This document shows, piece by piece, positions 33,350 through 43,200 of a DNA stretch of 51,133 nucleotides (the stretch's first letter is position 1; the number at the start of each line of letters is the position of its first letter). A program made the position numbers and the translations under genes. The DNA lies in the NCBI GenBank assembly GCA_014193395.1, contig BJHT01000013.1:1-51133 (forward strand). The letters run 5' to 3'. Source of the DNA: Verrucomicrobiota bacterium. Lineage in GTDB: Bacteria; Verrucomicrobiota; Verrucomicrobiia; Limisphaerales; BJHT01. The notes beneath the pieces were generated by a model. It did no database searches and had not been told where the DNA came from. It saw only the letters and a program-made list of their open reading frames with translations.

Positions 33350-33734
33350 TCCTGGGGCGACACTGAAGCCCCCGCTTCCCACCGTCAACCTGGCACCCGG
33401 GCGCGCGCGATGCCGCAGGAGCGCGATCACGACTGCGGCGTGCGATTCCTGGCCCCGCAACGATCGCACGCCCTGCCCGCATGGCTCCTTCTTAACCGTC
33501 GGCGGCTGCGACTTTGGCAGCGAACGAAACTGAACCACCCGGAAAAGGGGATAAGGATTTTTCTTATCCCACCTAAGAATTTTCCTTAACGAAGAGATGG
33601 CTCGCTCGCCATTCACTTCCGTGCCCGCTGCGCCCATTCTTGGCACCGTCATCCACCAAAATGTCCGGGACCGCCGGCAAACCGATTTGCCGGCTGCCCC
33701 CGGGCGAAGAGCAACCATTCAACCCAGCAATTTT
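33350..33734. promoter_or_regulatory. Divergent regulatory region between pgsA and the HYR-protein gene
   Basis: It contains a perfect 10-bp hairpin GGCGTGCGAT / ATCGCACGCC (33437-33472) and an AT-rich palindrome GGGATAAG-N7-CTTATCCC (33548-33570). The latter is followed at once by a related AAGAATTTTCCTTA (33574-33587). These AT-rich sites in an otherwise GC-rich region are the best candidates for promoters or an operator; function is inferred. Confidence 0.4.
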
Positions 33735-35579
33735 ATGAAACTTCATTCTCCTCCACCTTCCGGCGGATCGCCGTTCGAGGCGGGTCCGCGGCCTTGTTTC
33801 CCGGCCTTCGGTCCGGGTTGGTCTATTCGCGCGGCGTTGGCGCTCCTGTGCGCCGGGCTGCTGAGTTTCGCACCGCCGGCCGCTGCCGCCGGGGCCGGTG
33901 GCCCTCCCAAGCTTCGTTCCCGTGCCCTGCCCGATGCGACCTGCACCAACGTTGTCGCCAATCCCATCAGCCAGTTCCCCATCACGGTGGACGGCCGGTT
34001 TACCGACGGCTTTGACAGCGAAGGGCAGTTGGCCGGGGAATGGTCGGATGTCATCCCGCAGGCGTTCATGACCACGCCCAATGGCGTGTTGCTGCGCACC
34101 TGCCTGGATGATCCCGGCAAAACCGCCCTGCTCTGGGTCAGCCTGGCCAAGGGATTCACCTCCGAGGACGAACTGGAGTTATACCTGATGTATGAATCGC
34201 CGAACACACCCCAGCGGCCCTTCTTCCCCGGTGAAACCGTCGCGGACATCGCCTTTCCGCTGGTCGTGGGCGGCGTCCGCAAGGACATCGTGGTGCAGAT
34301 CCGCGGCAGACAGTTTTCGACCACCGCTCCGGCAGCCCGCGGCTCGCGGGCTGGAACCATCACTCCCACCGACAGCTTCTTCGATGTCTTCGTCTTGATC
34401 GACGATCAGCAGGTGCCCGCCGGGCAGTTTGGACTCGAGGCCGCCGTGGGCTTTGGTCCCTCCCCGTTCGCCATGACGCCTCATCTGCAGGTCGAGTTGG
34501 AAGTTCCGCTCGTGATCCCGGCCAATTTCGGCCCGGCCTTCCCGCCCGCAGGATTGCCCGGTGATGGCAACGGCAACGGCTACTCACCGGAACCGGCGTT
34601 CTGGAATGCGTCCGGTCCCGCCGGCCAACGGCCAACCTCCCCGGCCGCGACCGGCAAATCGCGCACAAACGCCCACGCACGCACGCGCACCGCCGCCCCC
34701 GTCGGCGAGGGCATGCCGCTCTCCAGCGCCCTGTTCGTGATCCTGCCCGACGGCACGACGATGTCCGACAGCGGCGTGGTGCCGAGTGCCGGATGCACCG
34801 AACCACTCGAGATCACCTGCCCCGGCGACATGATCGTCGTCCTCCCGCCCGATGCCACGGGTCTGCTGTTCACCTATCCGCCACCCAGCGCCCCGGCGTG
34901 TCTGGGCGTGACGTGCGTGCCGCCCTCGGGATCGCTGTTTCCGCTCGGCGTCACCACCGTGACTTGCACCGCGACCGATGCCACGGGGGCCAGCACGTCC
35001 TGCAGCTTCACGGTCACGGTGAAAGTCGCCAGTTCCCTGGCCATCACGTGTCCACCCGACGTGACGGTCGAATGCGGGGGCAACCTCCTCCCCGCCAAAA
35101 CCGGCAAGGCCACTGCCAAGGATGGCTGCAGCCCGGTGACCATCACCTGGTCCGACACGTCGGCCAACGGCCCGAAGCCGATCGTCAAAATCATCACCCG
35201 CACCTGGACCGCGACCGACTCCTGCGGGAATAAAGTTACCTGCGACCAGAAAATCACCGTTGTGGACAATCGGGGACCGGTAATCCATCGCTTCACCGCC
35301 GCGCCCGCCAAGCTCTCGCCGGCGAACAACAAGTTCGTCTCCGTGAAACTGCTCTCGGTGGTCGAGGATTCGTGCTCCACCGACAAGCAGGTGAAAAAGA
35401 CCATCGCCGTGAAAGTCACCGATCCCGCCGGCTCGGATGGCAAGACCTACTTCACCATCAAGAGCCTCACCGAGGTTTCGCTCCGCGCCAAAAAAGGCGT
35501 GTCCTACATGATCACGCTCACCTGCACCGATGCCTTCGGCAACAAGACCAGCAAGTCCATCGTCGTGCCGGTGAAATAA
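33735..35579 (+). CDS. Secreted protein with HYR (immunoglobulin-like) domains
   Basis: 614 residues from ATG 33735. A long N-terminus ends in a signal peptide core (AALALLCAGLLSFAPPAAAA, about 32-51). Residues 70-290 form a beta-rich domain starting SQFPITVDGRFTDGFDSEGQ, resembling the sugar-binding-like domains of PVC secreted proteins. From about 365 on: ITCPGDMIVVLPPDATG to STSCSFTVTV is a HYR domain, and ITCPPDVTVECGG to CDQKITVVDN a second Cys-rich one. A last Ig-like domain ends KTSKSIVVPVK. It probably acts at or outside the cell surface. A Thr/Ala/Arg-rich stretch near 310-335 interrupts the domains. The start at 33597 was rejected because the signal peptide fits the later ATG better. 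Confidence 0.8.
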   Translation: MKLHSPPPSGGSPFEAGPRPCFPAFGPGWSIRAALALLCAGLLSFAPPAAAAGAGGPPKLRSRALPDATCTNVVANPISQFPITVDGRFTDGFDSEGQLAGEWSDVIPQAFMTTPNGVLLRTCLDDPGKTALLWVSLAKGFTSEDELELYLMYESPNTPQRPFFPGETVADIAFPLVVGGVRKDIVVQIRGRQFSTTAPAARGSRAGTITPTDSFFDVFVLIDDQQVPAGQFGLEAAVGFGPSPFAMTPHLQVELEVPLVIPANFGPAFPPAGLPGDGNGNGYSPEPAFWNASGPAGQRPTSPAATGKSRTNAHARTRTAAPVGEGMPLSSALFVILPDGTTMSDSGVVPSAGCTEPLEITCPGDMIVVLPPDATGLLFTYPPPSAPACLGVTCVPPSGSLFPLGVTTVTCTATDATGASTSCSFTVTVKVASSLAITCPPDVTVECGGNLLPAKTGKATAKDGCSPVTITWSDTSANGPKPIVKIITRTWTATDSCGNKVTCDQKITVVDNRGPVIHRFTAAPAKLSPANNKFVSVKLLSVVEDSCSTDKQVKKTIAVKVTDPAGSDGKTYFTIKSLTEVSLRAKKGVSYMITLTCTDAFGNKTSKSIVVPVK

Positions 35580-35620
35580 GCCGCGCGCACGGCACGTTCC
35601 TCCGCGTCAGCAACACCGCA

Positions 35621-35650
35621 GGGCCGGGGCGGCTTCAAGCTCCCCGGCCC
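35621..35650. terminator. GC-rich hairpin after the HYR-protein gene
   Basis: GGGCCGGGG, 12-nt loop, CCCCGGCCC, 41 bp after the stop. No T-run follows, so intrinsic termination is plausible but not certain. Confidence 0.45.
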
Positions 35651-35697
35651 TTCTGCATCCAGGCAGATTGTCCCCGCAACTCCGCAGAGCAGCAGGG

Positions 35698-35718
35698 GCG
35701 GGGACAGCTTGTCCCCGC
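35698..35718. terminator. Symmetric hairpin between convergent genes
   Basis: GCGGGGACA, loop GCT, TGTCCCCGC: a 9-bp perfect stem lying between the HYR-protein gene and the convergent GH-like gene. It could stop transcription from both sides, or be another dispersed palindrome (its GGGGACA core resembles that of 32451-32642). Confidence 0.4.
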
Positions 35719-35777
35719 TGTCTGATTGGCGCCACAACCCCGCAGACCCTCGTCAAACTCGCCCACTCCCCGCGCCG

Positions 35778-38624
35778 CTACTCGATTATCAGCAGATCAA
35801 TCTCCGCCATCTCCGGCAGCACCACCGCGCCCTGATTCAACACCAGCGGCCCGTGAACCAGCGACCGCACCGACTTCAGCGCCGCGCCACCCGCCAGCTC
35901 GACACGAAGATTTTTCACCACTTGCAATCCGCCTTTTCCACCCACACCGGCGTCGCGCCCGTACGCCCAGTTGATCAGCGCCACCGAGCGGCGTCCGTCG
36001 CGCTCCAGCGCAATGGCCTCCACCAGCGGCTCGGACGGACGCGCGGGCTGAACCACGCCGCGCGCCACGGCCGGCGCGGCGATGAGCGCACGCACGGCGG
36101 CGGGAAAATCCTCGCGCATCGAAAACTCCGCGCGCCGGACCTTCGCCGAATACGTCAACCCCGACCAACAACCCACCACCGTCGCGTCGCCCTTGCCGAA
36201 ACGATGACGCGTGACCGCGGGCTTTTGATCCGCGAAACGCGCGAGCACCTCCGCAGCTTTCGCATCGAGTGATTCGCGACCGATGGCGGCCTGAATCTCA
36301 CCGCCCTCCCACGCGAACCGCGCGCCCGCCGGAGCGTTGGTCTCGGTGAGCGGCGTGAGGCCCGTGGCGCGGTAGCCATCGACGCTGCCCCAGGTTTCGA
36401 GTTTACGGGTGCCCAGTCCGAGCACCTCCGCGAGCGCAGTCGCGGGCTGGTTGGCTTCGTCGCGCGCGAGGCCGAACGCATCGGTCCACAGCGAGCCGCC
36501 CGCGGCGACCCAGTCGCGCACCGCGCCCGCCGCGTCGCGACGCAGGTGCGTGCCGGGGACGTAGATGACCTTGTAGCGCGCGAGTTTTCCCTCCGCGAGC
36601 TGCGCCTCGCTCAAGATGTCCACGGGCACATGCGCATGAGCGAGCGCGAGATAAACCCACTTGGCATTCTCGAACGCCGCACCGCCGAGACCGTCCGCGC
36701 GGCCCCAAATCTCCGAGGCGCGCGGCGAGACGAACGCCACTTCCGGCGCGCTGGCCAGTCGCGCACCGTAAAGCCAGTCCTCGCCGCGACCGAGGAACCG
36801 CGCCGCGCGCGCGACGCGTTCGAGCAGCTCGGGCGACTGCGAGAAGCTGTCGCCTTTCGCGTAATCCGGGCCGTAGGTGTACCACTCGATCACCCGCGTG
36901 CCGCGCGCGGCCACCGCGAGCATCCGCTGCGCGGGCGCGCCGCGATGCGGCTTCACGAGACAGCCCATCGGCATCGCGTGACGCCCCGCGATGCCGCGCC
37001 CGATGTCCGCGAGATAGGACTCCCACTGCCACACGCGCGCGTCGCGATTCGAGGTCTCGAAGACGAACGCCGTGTTCGCCTGATGATCGTAAAACTCATG
37101 CCAGTCGAGGCTCGATCCGCTCCAGCTCGGCGTCGGCCCCTGCATCGCGTAGAGCGGAATGCCCGCCTTCTGAAACTCCCGCGCCGGCCCGGGAAACACC
37201 TGCGCCGTGGCGTGGGTCATGAAACGAAACGTGTAGTAATAACGCAGCGCGTCAGCGGCGTTGTCCGGCATCGGTGGTGCGTTCGCAGCGCGCGCGGCCT
37301 TGCCCTTCGCGGCGGGCGCGGGCGCGGCGGCGGGCTTCGTCAGCGACGGCGGTGGCGGCGGGGCAAGGTCGGCGTTGGGTTTTGGAGTCGTGGGTTTCTC
37401 GAGCAAGCTGGCCACTTCATCGACCGCCTTCGCAGTCGTGGGCGGCGCGGCGGGCGGCGGGGCCGACCACATGTTGAACGGCTTCACTTGCTCCCACGAA
37501 GTCTTGCCGAAATCCGCCGGCGTCAGTTTTTGCGTGCGCAGATAATCGCGGAATTTCACCACGCATCGCTCGCAGTGAACGACGTGCTCCTTCGCGAACA
37601 CGCCGATCTCGTCCACCCACAGCGCCCACGATTCACGCGCGCCCACAGCCTGATGCTCGGCGATCGCACGCAGCGTGGTCGCGGCCATGAGCGGCGGCAA
37701 CGCGGGATCGAACGGGCAATGGTCGCCGGGATCGGTCTTGCTCGAACCTTGATGCAGCGCCGCCAGCGGACTGCCGGAGCCTGGGCCGCCCCAATAAACC
37801 CGGCGGAAATCCGCACCGAAACCCGCCGCGTCGGCGAGCTGGATCGAGCCGACGAGACTGTTCACACCGAGCATCCGCAGCGTGCGGCATTCGTCGGCGA
37901 GAATCTCCGGGTTGCAATGGCGCACGCCGTAACCCGAGCCGCTGCCGCGCCCGCCGCCCATCGCATCGCCGTAGCCCGCGAGATGACCGATCAGCGCGAA
38001 CTGCTTCGGCATGGTCGCGGGTTCGGGGAACAATTTCTCCAACCGTTCCCGTCGCGCGCGTGCGTGCGCGGAGAGACCGTTCAGTTGCGCGACAAACTCC
38101 GGCGTCACGCCCGCCATCAGCGCGCTGCCGGGAAACGCGAAGCCCACCGACGACCCGCGCGGCGCTGCCTCGGCGAAGCGATGAAACGTCTTCCCACCGT
38201 CGGCGAACTCGAACTCGACGACCACATTCGTCAACGCCCCCGCGGCCCGCGCGGGCTTGCCCTTCGTGCCACCCGTCGCCGGCGCGGCCTCGACCACGAC
38301 CGTGGGAAACTCCCACCCACGCGTCCCGCCGATGATCCCGGCCAGCGGTGTCCACACCGACCATTCGCCAAACGGAATATCCAACTGCTGCGACGCGCCC
38401 ATGAAACCACCGCGTGTCACCGTGCCGCCCAGCCCCTCGCCCCCGCGCCGCCACCCGACCCGCACGACCGCCGGCTCCGGTGCGGCCCGCGTTACCCGCA
38501 CCCGCAGCGCGAGCTTTGTGAGCGCCGCCGCCGCCTTGCCGCGCGCGTCCGCCTTGTCGATCTGCTCCTGGGCCGTGAGAGCGCACGCACCGAGAAACAC
38601 CGCGAGAAACAGTGGAAATTTCAT
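35778..38624 (-). CDS. Secreted GH42-like / beta-galactosidase trimerisation-domain protein
   Basis: 948 residues, with signal peptide MKFPLFLAVFLGACALTA. An N-terminal beta domain (about 40-200) is followed by a TIM-barrel-like region with ALIGHLAGYGDAMGGGRGSG, SWALWVDEIGVFAKEHVVHC (a candidate acid residue E in WVDE), CERCVVKFRDYL and AIPLYAMQG. A glutamine-amidotransferase-like domain near 700-790 (ARYKVIYVPGTHLRRDAAGA, AVRDWVAAGGSLWTD) is the beta-galactosidase trimerisation type. A C-terminal beta domain ends the protein. An Ala/Pro-rich insert of about 65 residues (about 400-465) breaks the barrel. Probably an extracytoplasmic glycosidase; no substrate can be stated. Confidence 0.75.
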   Translation of the reverse strand: MKFPLFLAVFLGACALTAQEQIDKADARGKAAAALTKLALRVRVTRAAPEPAVVRVGWRRGGEGLGGTVTRGGFMGASQQLDIPFGEWSVWTPLAGIIGGTRGWEFPTVVVEAAPATGGTKGKPARAAGALTNVVVEFEFADGGKTFHRFAEAAPRGSSVGFAFPGSALMAGVTPEFVAQLNGLSAHARARRERLEKLFPEPATMPKQFALIGHLAGYGDAMGGGRGSGSGYGVRHCNPEILADECRTLRMLGVNSLVGSIQLADAAGFGADFRRVYWGGPGSGSPLAALHQGSSKTDPGDHCPFDPALPPLMAATTLRAIAEHQAVGARESWALWVDEIGVFAKEHVVHCERCVVKFRDYLRTQKLTPADFGKTSWEQVKPFNMWSAPPPAAPPTTAKAVDEVASLLEKPTTPKPNADLAPPPPPSLTKPAAAPAPAAKGKAARAANAPPMPDNAADALRYYYTFRFMTHATAQVFPGPAREFQKAGIPLYAMQGPTPSWSGSSLDWHEFYDHQANTAFVFETSNRDARVWQWESYLADIGRGIAGRHAMPMGCLVKPHRGAPAQRMLAVAARGTRVIEWYTYGPDYAKGDSFSQSPELLERVARAARFLGRGEDWLYGARLASAPEVAFVSPRASEIWGRADGLGGAAFENAKWVYLALAHAHVPVDILSEAQLAEGKLARYKVIYVPGTHLRRDAAGAVRDWVAAGGSLWTDAFGLARDEANQPATALAEVLGLGTRKLETWGSVDGYRATGLTPLTETNAPAGARFAWEGGEIQAAIGRESLDAKAAEVLARFADQKPAVTRHRFGKGDATVVGCWSGLTYSAKVRRAEFSMREDFPAAVRALIAAPAVARGVVQPARPSEPLVEAIALERDGRRSVALINWAYGRDAGVGGKGGLQVVKNLRVELAGGAALKSVRSLVHGPLVLNQGAVVLPEMAEIDLLIIE

Positions 38625-38668
38625 GACAGCACTCCTCGACTGCGGCGGCGCAAGCGGGCTTCACCGCC

Positions 38669-38936
38669 GGAGTGCGGCCGTCCCGGCCGCAGCAACGTCC
38701 GCACGCACGAGGGCCGCAGTATCTCGCCCGCGACTCGCTGCGCTCAACCCCCCTGCGCCCGCGGACGGGCGCACTCCGCTACCCCGCCCGGAGTGCGGCC
38801 GTCCCCGGCCGCAGTAACGTTCGCACGCACGAGGGCCGCAGTATTTCGCCCGCGACTCGCTGCGCTCAACCCCGCTGCGCCCGAAGACGGGCGCACTCCG
38901 CCGCCCCGCCCGGAGTGCGGCCGTCCCGGTCGCAGG
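38669..38936. repeat. 121-bp tandem repeat, two units plus a partial third
   Basis: Units start at 38669, 38790 and 38912 with GGAGTGCGGCCGTCCC. Each full unit ends with GACGGGCGCACTCCG, which is partly complementary to its start, so every unit can fold as a hairpin. Internal sequence (GCACGCACGAGGGCCGCAGT and CCCGCGACTCGCTGCGCTCA) is nearly identical between units 1 and 2. Confidence 0.8.
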
Positions 38937-39076
38937 AGCATTCCCTCCGGGGAGCGCACGCGGCCCGCGTGCCGGTTTGGGCGGCCCGCCCAAACCGTCG
39001 TTCCCCAGTCTGCCTGTCGTTTTTTGTGGGGCGAGAAAAAGTCTGTGCGACGAGATTTCCTGCGGGCCGACCCTCC

Positions 39077-39259
39077 CTTGTAGGAGTCGAGGTTACGAGA
39101 CTCTAACCTTTTCCATGTGCAACTCGCCCTGAGTCTCGCGGGCATGATTTGATCTGGGCGCATGGAACCGGAACGCGATTTCACGACTCGGGTTGCGGTA
39201 GTTTGGAACGAGCCGTTCGCAGAAGGAAGTTAGAGTCTCGTGACCTCGACTCCTACAAG
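39077..39259. repeat. 183-bp MITE-like element, copy 2
   Basis: 33-bp terminal inverted repeats (39077-39109 and 39227-39259) pair with two mismatches. The length equals that of copy 1 at 6221-6403, and the core shares blocks such as CCTGAGTCTC and the GGTTTCACGA/GATTTCACGA segment. Confidence 0.8.
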
Positions 39260-39429
39260 GTCAAGGGCGCGCGCCGCTGGTGGCAGACGGCGCGAGGTAA
39301 AGCGGAGGGGAGACGTCGCCAGGCGGATTCCCGCGCTTTTCGTGTGAGTTGTCTCCGTCTCGTCACCCCGGGGGCTGCGTTTCACACCAGCTCTGGAAAA
39401 CGGTGGCCCGCCCGCCACGGAGTTCCCGG

Positions 39430-40170
39430 TCAGTAAATGTCCCACAACGCCAGCGGATCACCGAGCGGCTTGTCGAGACCGATGGTCGAGTTTTTCACCG
39501 CCTCCGAATGGCCGTCCACGTAGGCGGTGTTGCAGCGGCTGGCGTGGCGGCCGATCGTGCGCGAGGGCAGGGTGGTGAAAAAGGCGTTGTTCGTGGTGCG
39601 GAAACAGAGGGCGTCCCACGGATTGGCGCTGGTCTGGTTGGTGGCGGTCCAGAGGTCGGGATTGGTCTGCGCCGGGTTGCCGATCCACGCCACGTCGGCC
39701 AGACACACGGTGGCGGAAGGTTTGGCCACCTCGGCCTCCTGGACGATGGGCTGGTTCAGATACACTGAGATGTTCGGGTAGTTCACGCCGAGGCCGAACG
39801 TGTTGCTGAGGCCGACCACCACCGGCTTGCGCTGGCTCGGGCAGTTGTAGCCCTTGGGATCCTGCATGTAGATGCGCAGAATGTCCGGCCAGCTCGTCGC
39901 TGCGGCGTTGGGTACAATCGCCCCGGCCGGTGCCGCCCCGACCGCCGCGAGCTGCACGAACACGCCGTTCGCGTCATCCGTGTAGAGCTTGAACGACAAG
40001 CCCAGTTGCCGCGTGTTGCTCAGGCACGAGATCGCCTTGGCCTTCTCCTTGGCCGCACCCAGCGCCGGCAGCAACATGCTCGCCAGAATGCCGATGATCG
40101 CGATGACCACGAGCAGTTCGATGAGGGTGAACGCGCTTTGAACGCGGTTTGGAGCAGCGAAATTGTTCAT
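39430..40170 (-). CDS. Type II-secretion-like pseudopilin (prepilin methylation domain, H-X9-DG)
   Basis: 246 residues. [20 protein letters not shown] (14-33) is a prepilin-type N-terminus with Glu at the +5 position after the cleavage site, and [20 protein letters not shown] follows as in PVC pseudopilins. The C-terminus has [17 protein letters not shown], the H-x9-DG motif of this group. Pseudopilins build a short periplasmic fibre in type II-like secretion; PVC genomes carry many such genes next to large secreted proteins, as here with the 1676-residue protein upstream. Whether it serves as a fibre subunit or a surface protein is unknown. Confidence 0.9.
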   Translation of the reverse strand: MNNFAAPNRVQSAFTLIELLVVIAIIGILASMLLPALGAAKEKAKAISCLSNTRQLGLSFKLYTDDANGVFVQLAAVGAAPAGAIVPNAAATSWPDILRIYMQDPKGYNCPSQRKPVVVGLSNTFGLGVNYPNISVYLNQPIVQEAEVAKPSATVCLADVAWIGNPAQTNPDLWTATNQTSANPWDALCFRTTNNAFFTTLPSRTIGRHASRCNTAYVDGHSEAVKNSTIGLDKPLGDPLALWDIY

Positions 40171-40266
40171 ACAAGGATGCCGGAGGGTGCCGAACCACCG
40201 CTGCCCTGTCGAGGGTGCCCATGAAAAAATCGTCTTGGTAAACGCACTCTGAGAGACGCTGCGCCC

Positions 40267-43200
40267 TTATGGCGTCCGCAACCGGAAGAAACGCGATCCC
40301 GTCGTGCGATCCCACGGTACCAATACATTCGTCGGTGGCGGGGAGTTGATGTTCGTCACCGTGGTCCACACCGGCGCGGCTCCGAAGCCGTCGGTGGATT
40401 CCAAGATCAGTCCCGGCACGGGCGGCAGCAGGGTCACCACCGCGTCCGGGCCGCTGAAAGACAGCCCGAGCGCGGGACCCACCACCGTCAGCGTGGCATT
40501 CGAGCTTACCGTGCTGCCGAACGCATTCTGAACTCGCACGGCGTAGTCACCCCCGCTACCCGCTCCGGACGCCGGCAATGATAGTGTCGCGTTGGTTTCT
40601 CCGGGCAGGTCCGCACCTTTGAACAACCACTGGTATTGCAGCGCCGGTTCGCCGAGCGCACCAACACCGAAGGTTGCCGGCGTCCCCAACAGGCGCGTCT
40701 GGCTTTGCGGGTGCGTGACGACGGTTGCGCCCTGATCGACCGTCAGGGTGGCGCTCGAAATTACCCCCAGACCGGTTGGATTGGCGATGGCCACCAGATA
40801 TGTCCCGGCATCACCCAGTTGTGCATTGGTGATGGTCAGGCTGGGACCGGTGGCAGCGGGAATGAATGAACTGTCATGCACCCATGTGTAACTGAGGTTC
40901 GCTCCTCCAGCGACCACCGTGAAGGTCACCCGTGCGCCGACCGGCACCCGCTGCGACTGCAACTCCCGCGCGACCACGGGCACGGTCCACACCGTCAGCA
41001 GAGCATTGGTGCTCGTCACCGCGCCGAGTTGGTTGCTCACCGTCACCGAATAGACGGAACTGCCGTTCGTGCCCAGAACCGGCGTTGTATAGGTGGAATT
41101 GGTCGCGCGCGGGACCGGAACACCATTTTCCAGCCACTGATATTGCAACGGGGCCACGCCGACCGCACCCACGGAGAACTGCGCCGCCGCACCCACAGAA
41201 ACCACCTGGTCGGCTGGCTGGTTCAAAATGTTCGGCGCGCCCAGGCGCAACACCGTGAGCGTCACGACCGCGCTGAAGGTTGTGCCATAGGGATTCGACA
41301 CCTGAACCTGGTAGATTCCGGCGTCGGTCAGACGCACGGCGGGAATCGAGTAGGAACTGGCATTCGCGCCGGAAATCGGCGCACCCTTGAACAGCCACTG
41401 ATAGGAATAGGATCCCGGCCCCGTAACCACGATGCTAAAGCTCGCTGCCAGCCCTTCATAGGTGGTTCGGTCCTGCGGTTCGGCGAGCACGATCGGCACC
41501 CCGACCCGCAGCCGTGCATCCGCGCTGTGCGCCACGCCCCGGGCGTTGCTCACGATCACACTGTAGTTGCCATTGTGATTCGTTAGGGCGGCTGTAATCG
41601 TGTAGGTCTGATTGGTCGCACCCCCGATCGGTATCCCATCTACCAGCCACTGAAACTGGAACGGTTCCGTTCCGCGGGCGATGACTTGGAACGTTGCGGG
41701 CGCCCCCTCCAACACCGTCACAGGCTGCGGTGAGTAAATGATGGTTGGATCAGTGCCCACGCGGATGCGGTGCAAGCCCGCATCCGCAATGAACAGGCGG
41801 CCGCTGCCATCCAGCGCCATGCCTTCGATGTTATTGAAGCCAACGTCGTTGCCATAGCCATCCAATGAACCGGTCGAGGTATCGGGATTGAAACTGGTCA
41901 CCACGCCATCCAGGGTGATGTGCCGGATGCGATTGAAATCCTGCGACACCAGCAACGAGCCGTCCCGGTCGAAGATGATGCGGGTGGGGCCCTCAAAGAA
42001 GGCATTGGTGCCAATCCCATCTTGGGCCGTTCCGCTGGAGGCCACCCCAAGCCGCCCGGCGAGCGTGGTGACATCGCCCGCCAGCGACACCCGCCGAATG
42101 GCAATGCTGCCATGGTCGGCGACATACAGAAAGGAGGCCCCATCGCAGACAATTCCCAAAGGTGTGTTAAATCGGGCTGCACCGCCAAGACCATCGATTG
42201 AACCCGGCGTTCCGGGTGCTCCTGCGAGCGTTGAAACATCTCCGGCCGGGGTGATCTTCCGAATCGTGTGATTCGCGCTGTCAGTGACATAGAGGTTGCC
42301 GAATTGGTCCCGGGCGATGCTGTCGGGATAGTTGAACCGCGCGGCGTTGCCGGTTCCGTCCTGGGTGCCGGCCAGACCGGGGCTGCCTGCCACGGTCGTC
42401 ACGATCCCGCCCGGACTGGCCCGCCGGATTGTGTGGTTGCGCGAGTCGCAGATATACAAATTGCCGGCCGGATCGAGGACCATGCCTGCTGGGTCGTAGA
42501 GGCGCGCCGCCGTGCCGACGCCATCATTTGTTCCCCGAGTGCCACCGAGATAGGTCGATACCACACCGGCCGGAGTAATCATCCGTATGGCATTGTTGTC
42601 GCTATCGGAAACCAGCAGGTTGCCCACACCGTCGAAGAGGAGGTCTTTGGGGGTGTAGAACCTGACTGCGGGACCGGTGCCATTGACCAAGCCGTGTGGT
42701 GCCGCCGCACCGGCCAGAGTCGTGACTTGTCCGGTTGGTGTAATCTTGCGCAAACAGGTGTTTCCGTTGTCAGATACATACAGGTTTCCAGAGGGATCGA
42801 TCGTGATTCCACTCGGAAGATTGAACCGAGAGTTGGTGCCCAAGCCGTCAAGCCAGTCACCCGCACCTGGCCCACCCGCAATGGTAGAAACAATGCCGGC
42901 GGTGCTGATAAGCCGCACGCGATTGTTTACAGTGTCGGAAACATAGACATTCCCAATGGGGTCAACAACCACCGCCGCTGACCGGTCAAAGCGGGCTGTG
43001 GCAGCCGGACCGTCTTTGAATGAGGCCACACCGTTTAAGACTGGCACCCCGGCATAAAGGCTGGCATCTCCGGATGGTGTGACCTTGCGCACGACCATGT
43101 TGTCTTCCGGGAAATAAATATTGTCGTTTGCATCCAGCGCGAGGTAGCCTGGATAAGAGAAAAGGGCGTTGGTTCCCGTTCCGTTCTGATACCCCGAAAC

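Larger units (their letters stand above)
38625..39429. other. Repeat-filled intergenic region
   Basis: About 800 bp without a gene: the 121-bp tandem repeat (38669-38936), a perfect 12-bp palindrome CGGTTTGGGCGG-C-CCGCCCAAACCG (38973-38997), and the second 183-bp MITE-like element (39077-39259). The promoter of the GH-like gene should be near 38630-38700, inside the first tandem unit. Confidence 0.6.

Noticed and set aside
33350-33718. Longer PgsA starting at 33718
   Set aside because: The extension is basic and low-complexity, contains two hairpins, and PgsA proteins begin at the LITTATKITLVR block.
38669-38936. Possible CRISPR array
   Set aside because: Units are 121-122 bp, nearly identical throughout with no variable spacers, and no cas genes are nearby.
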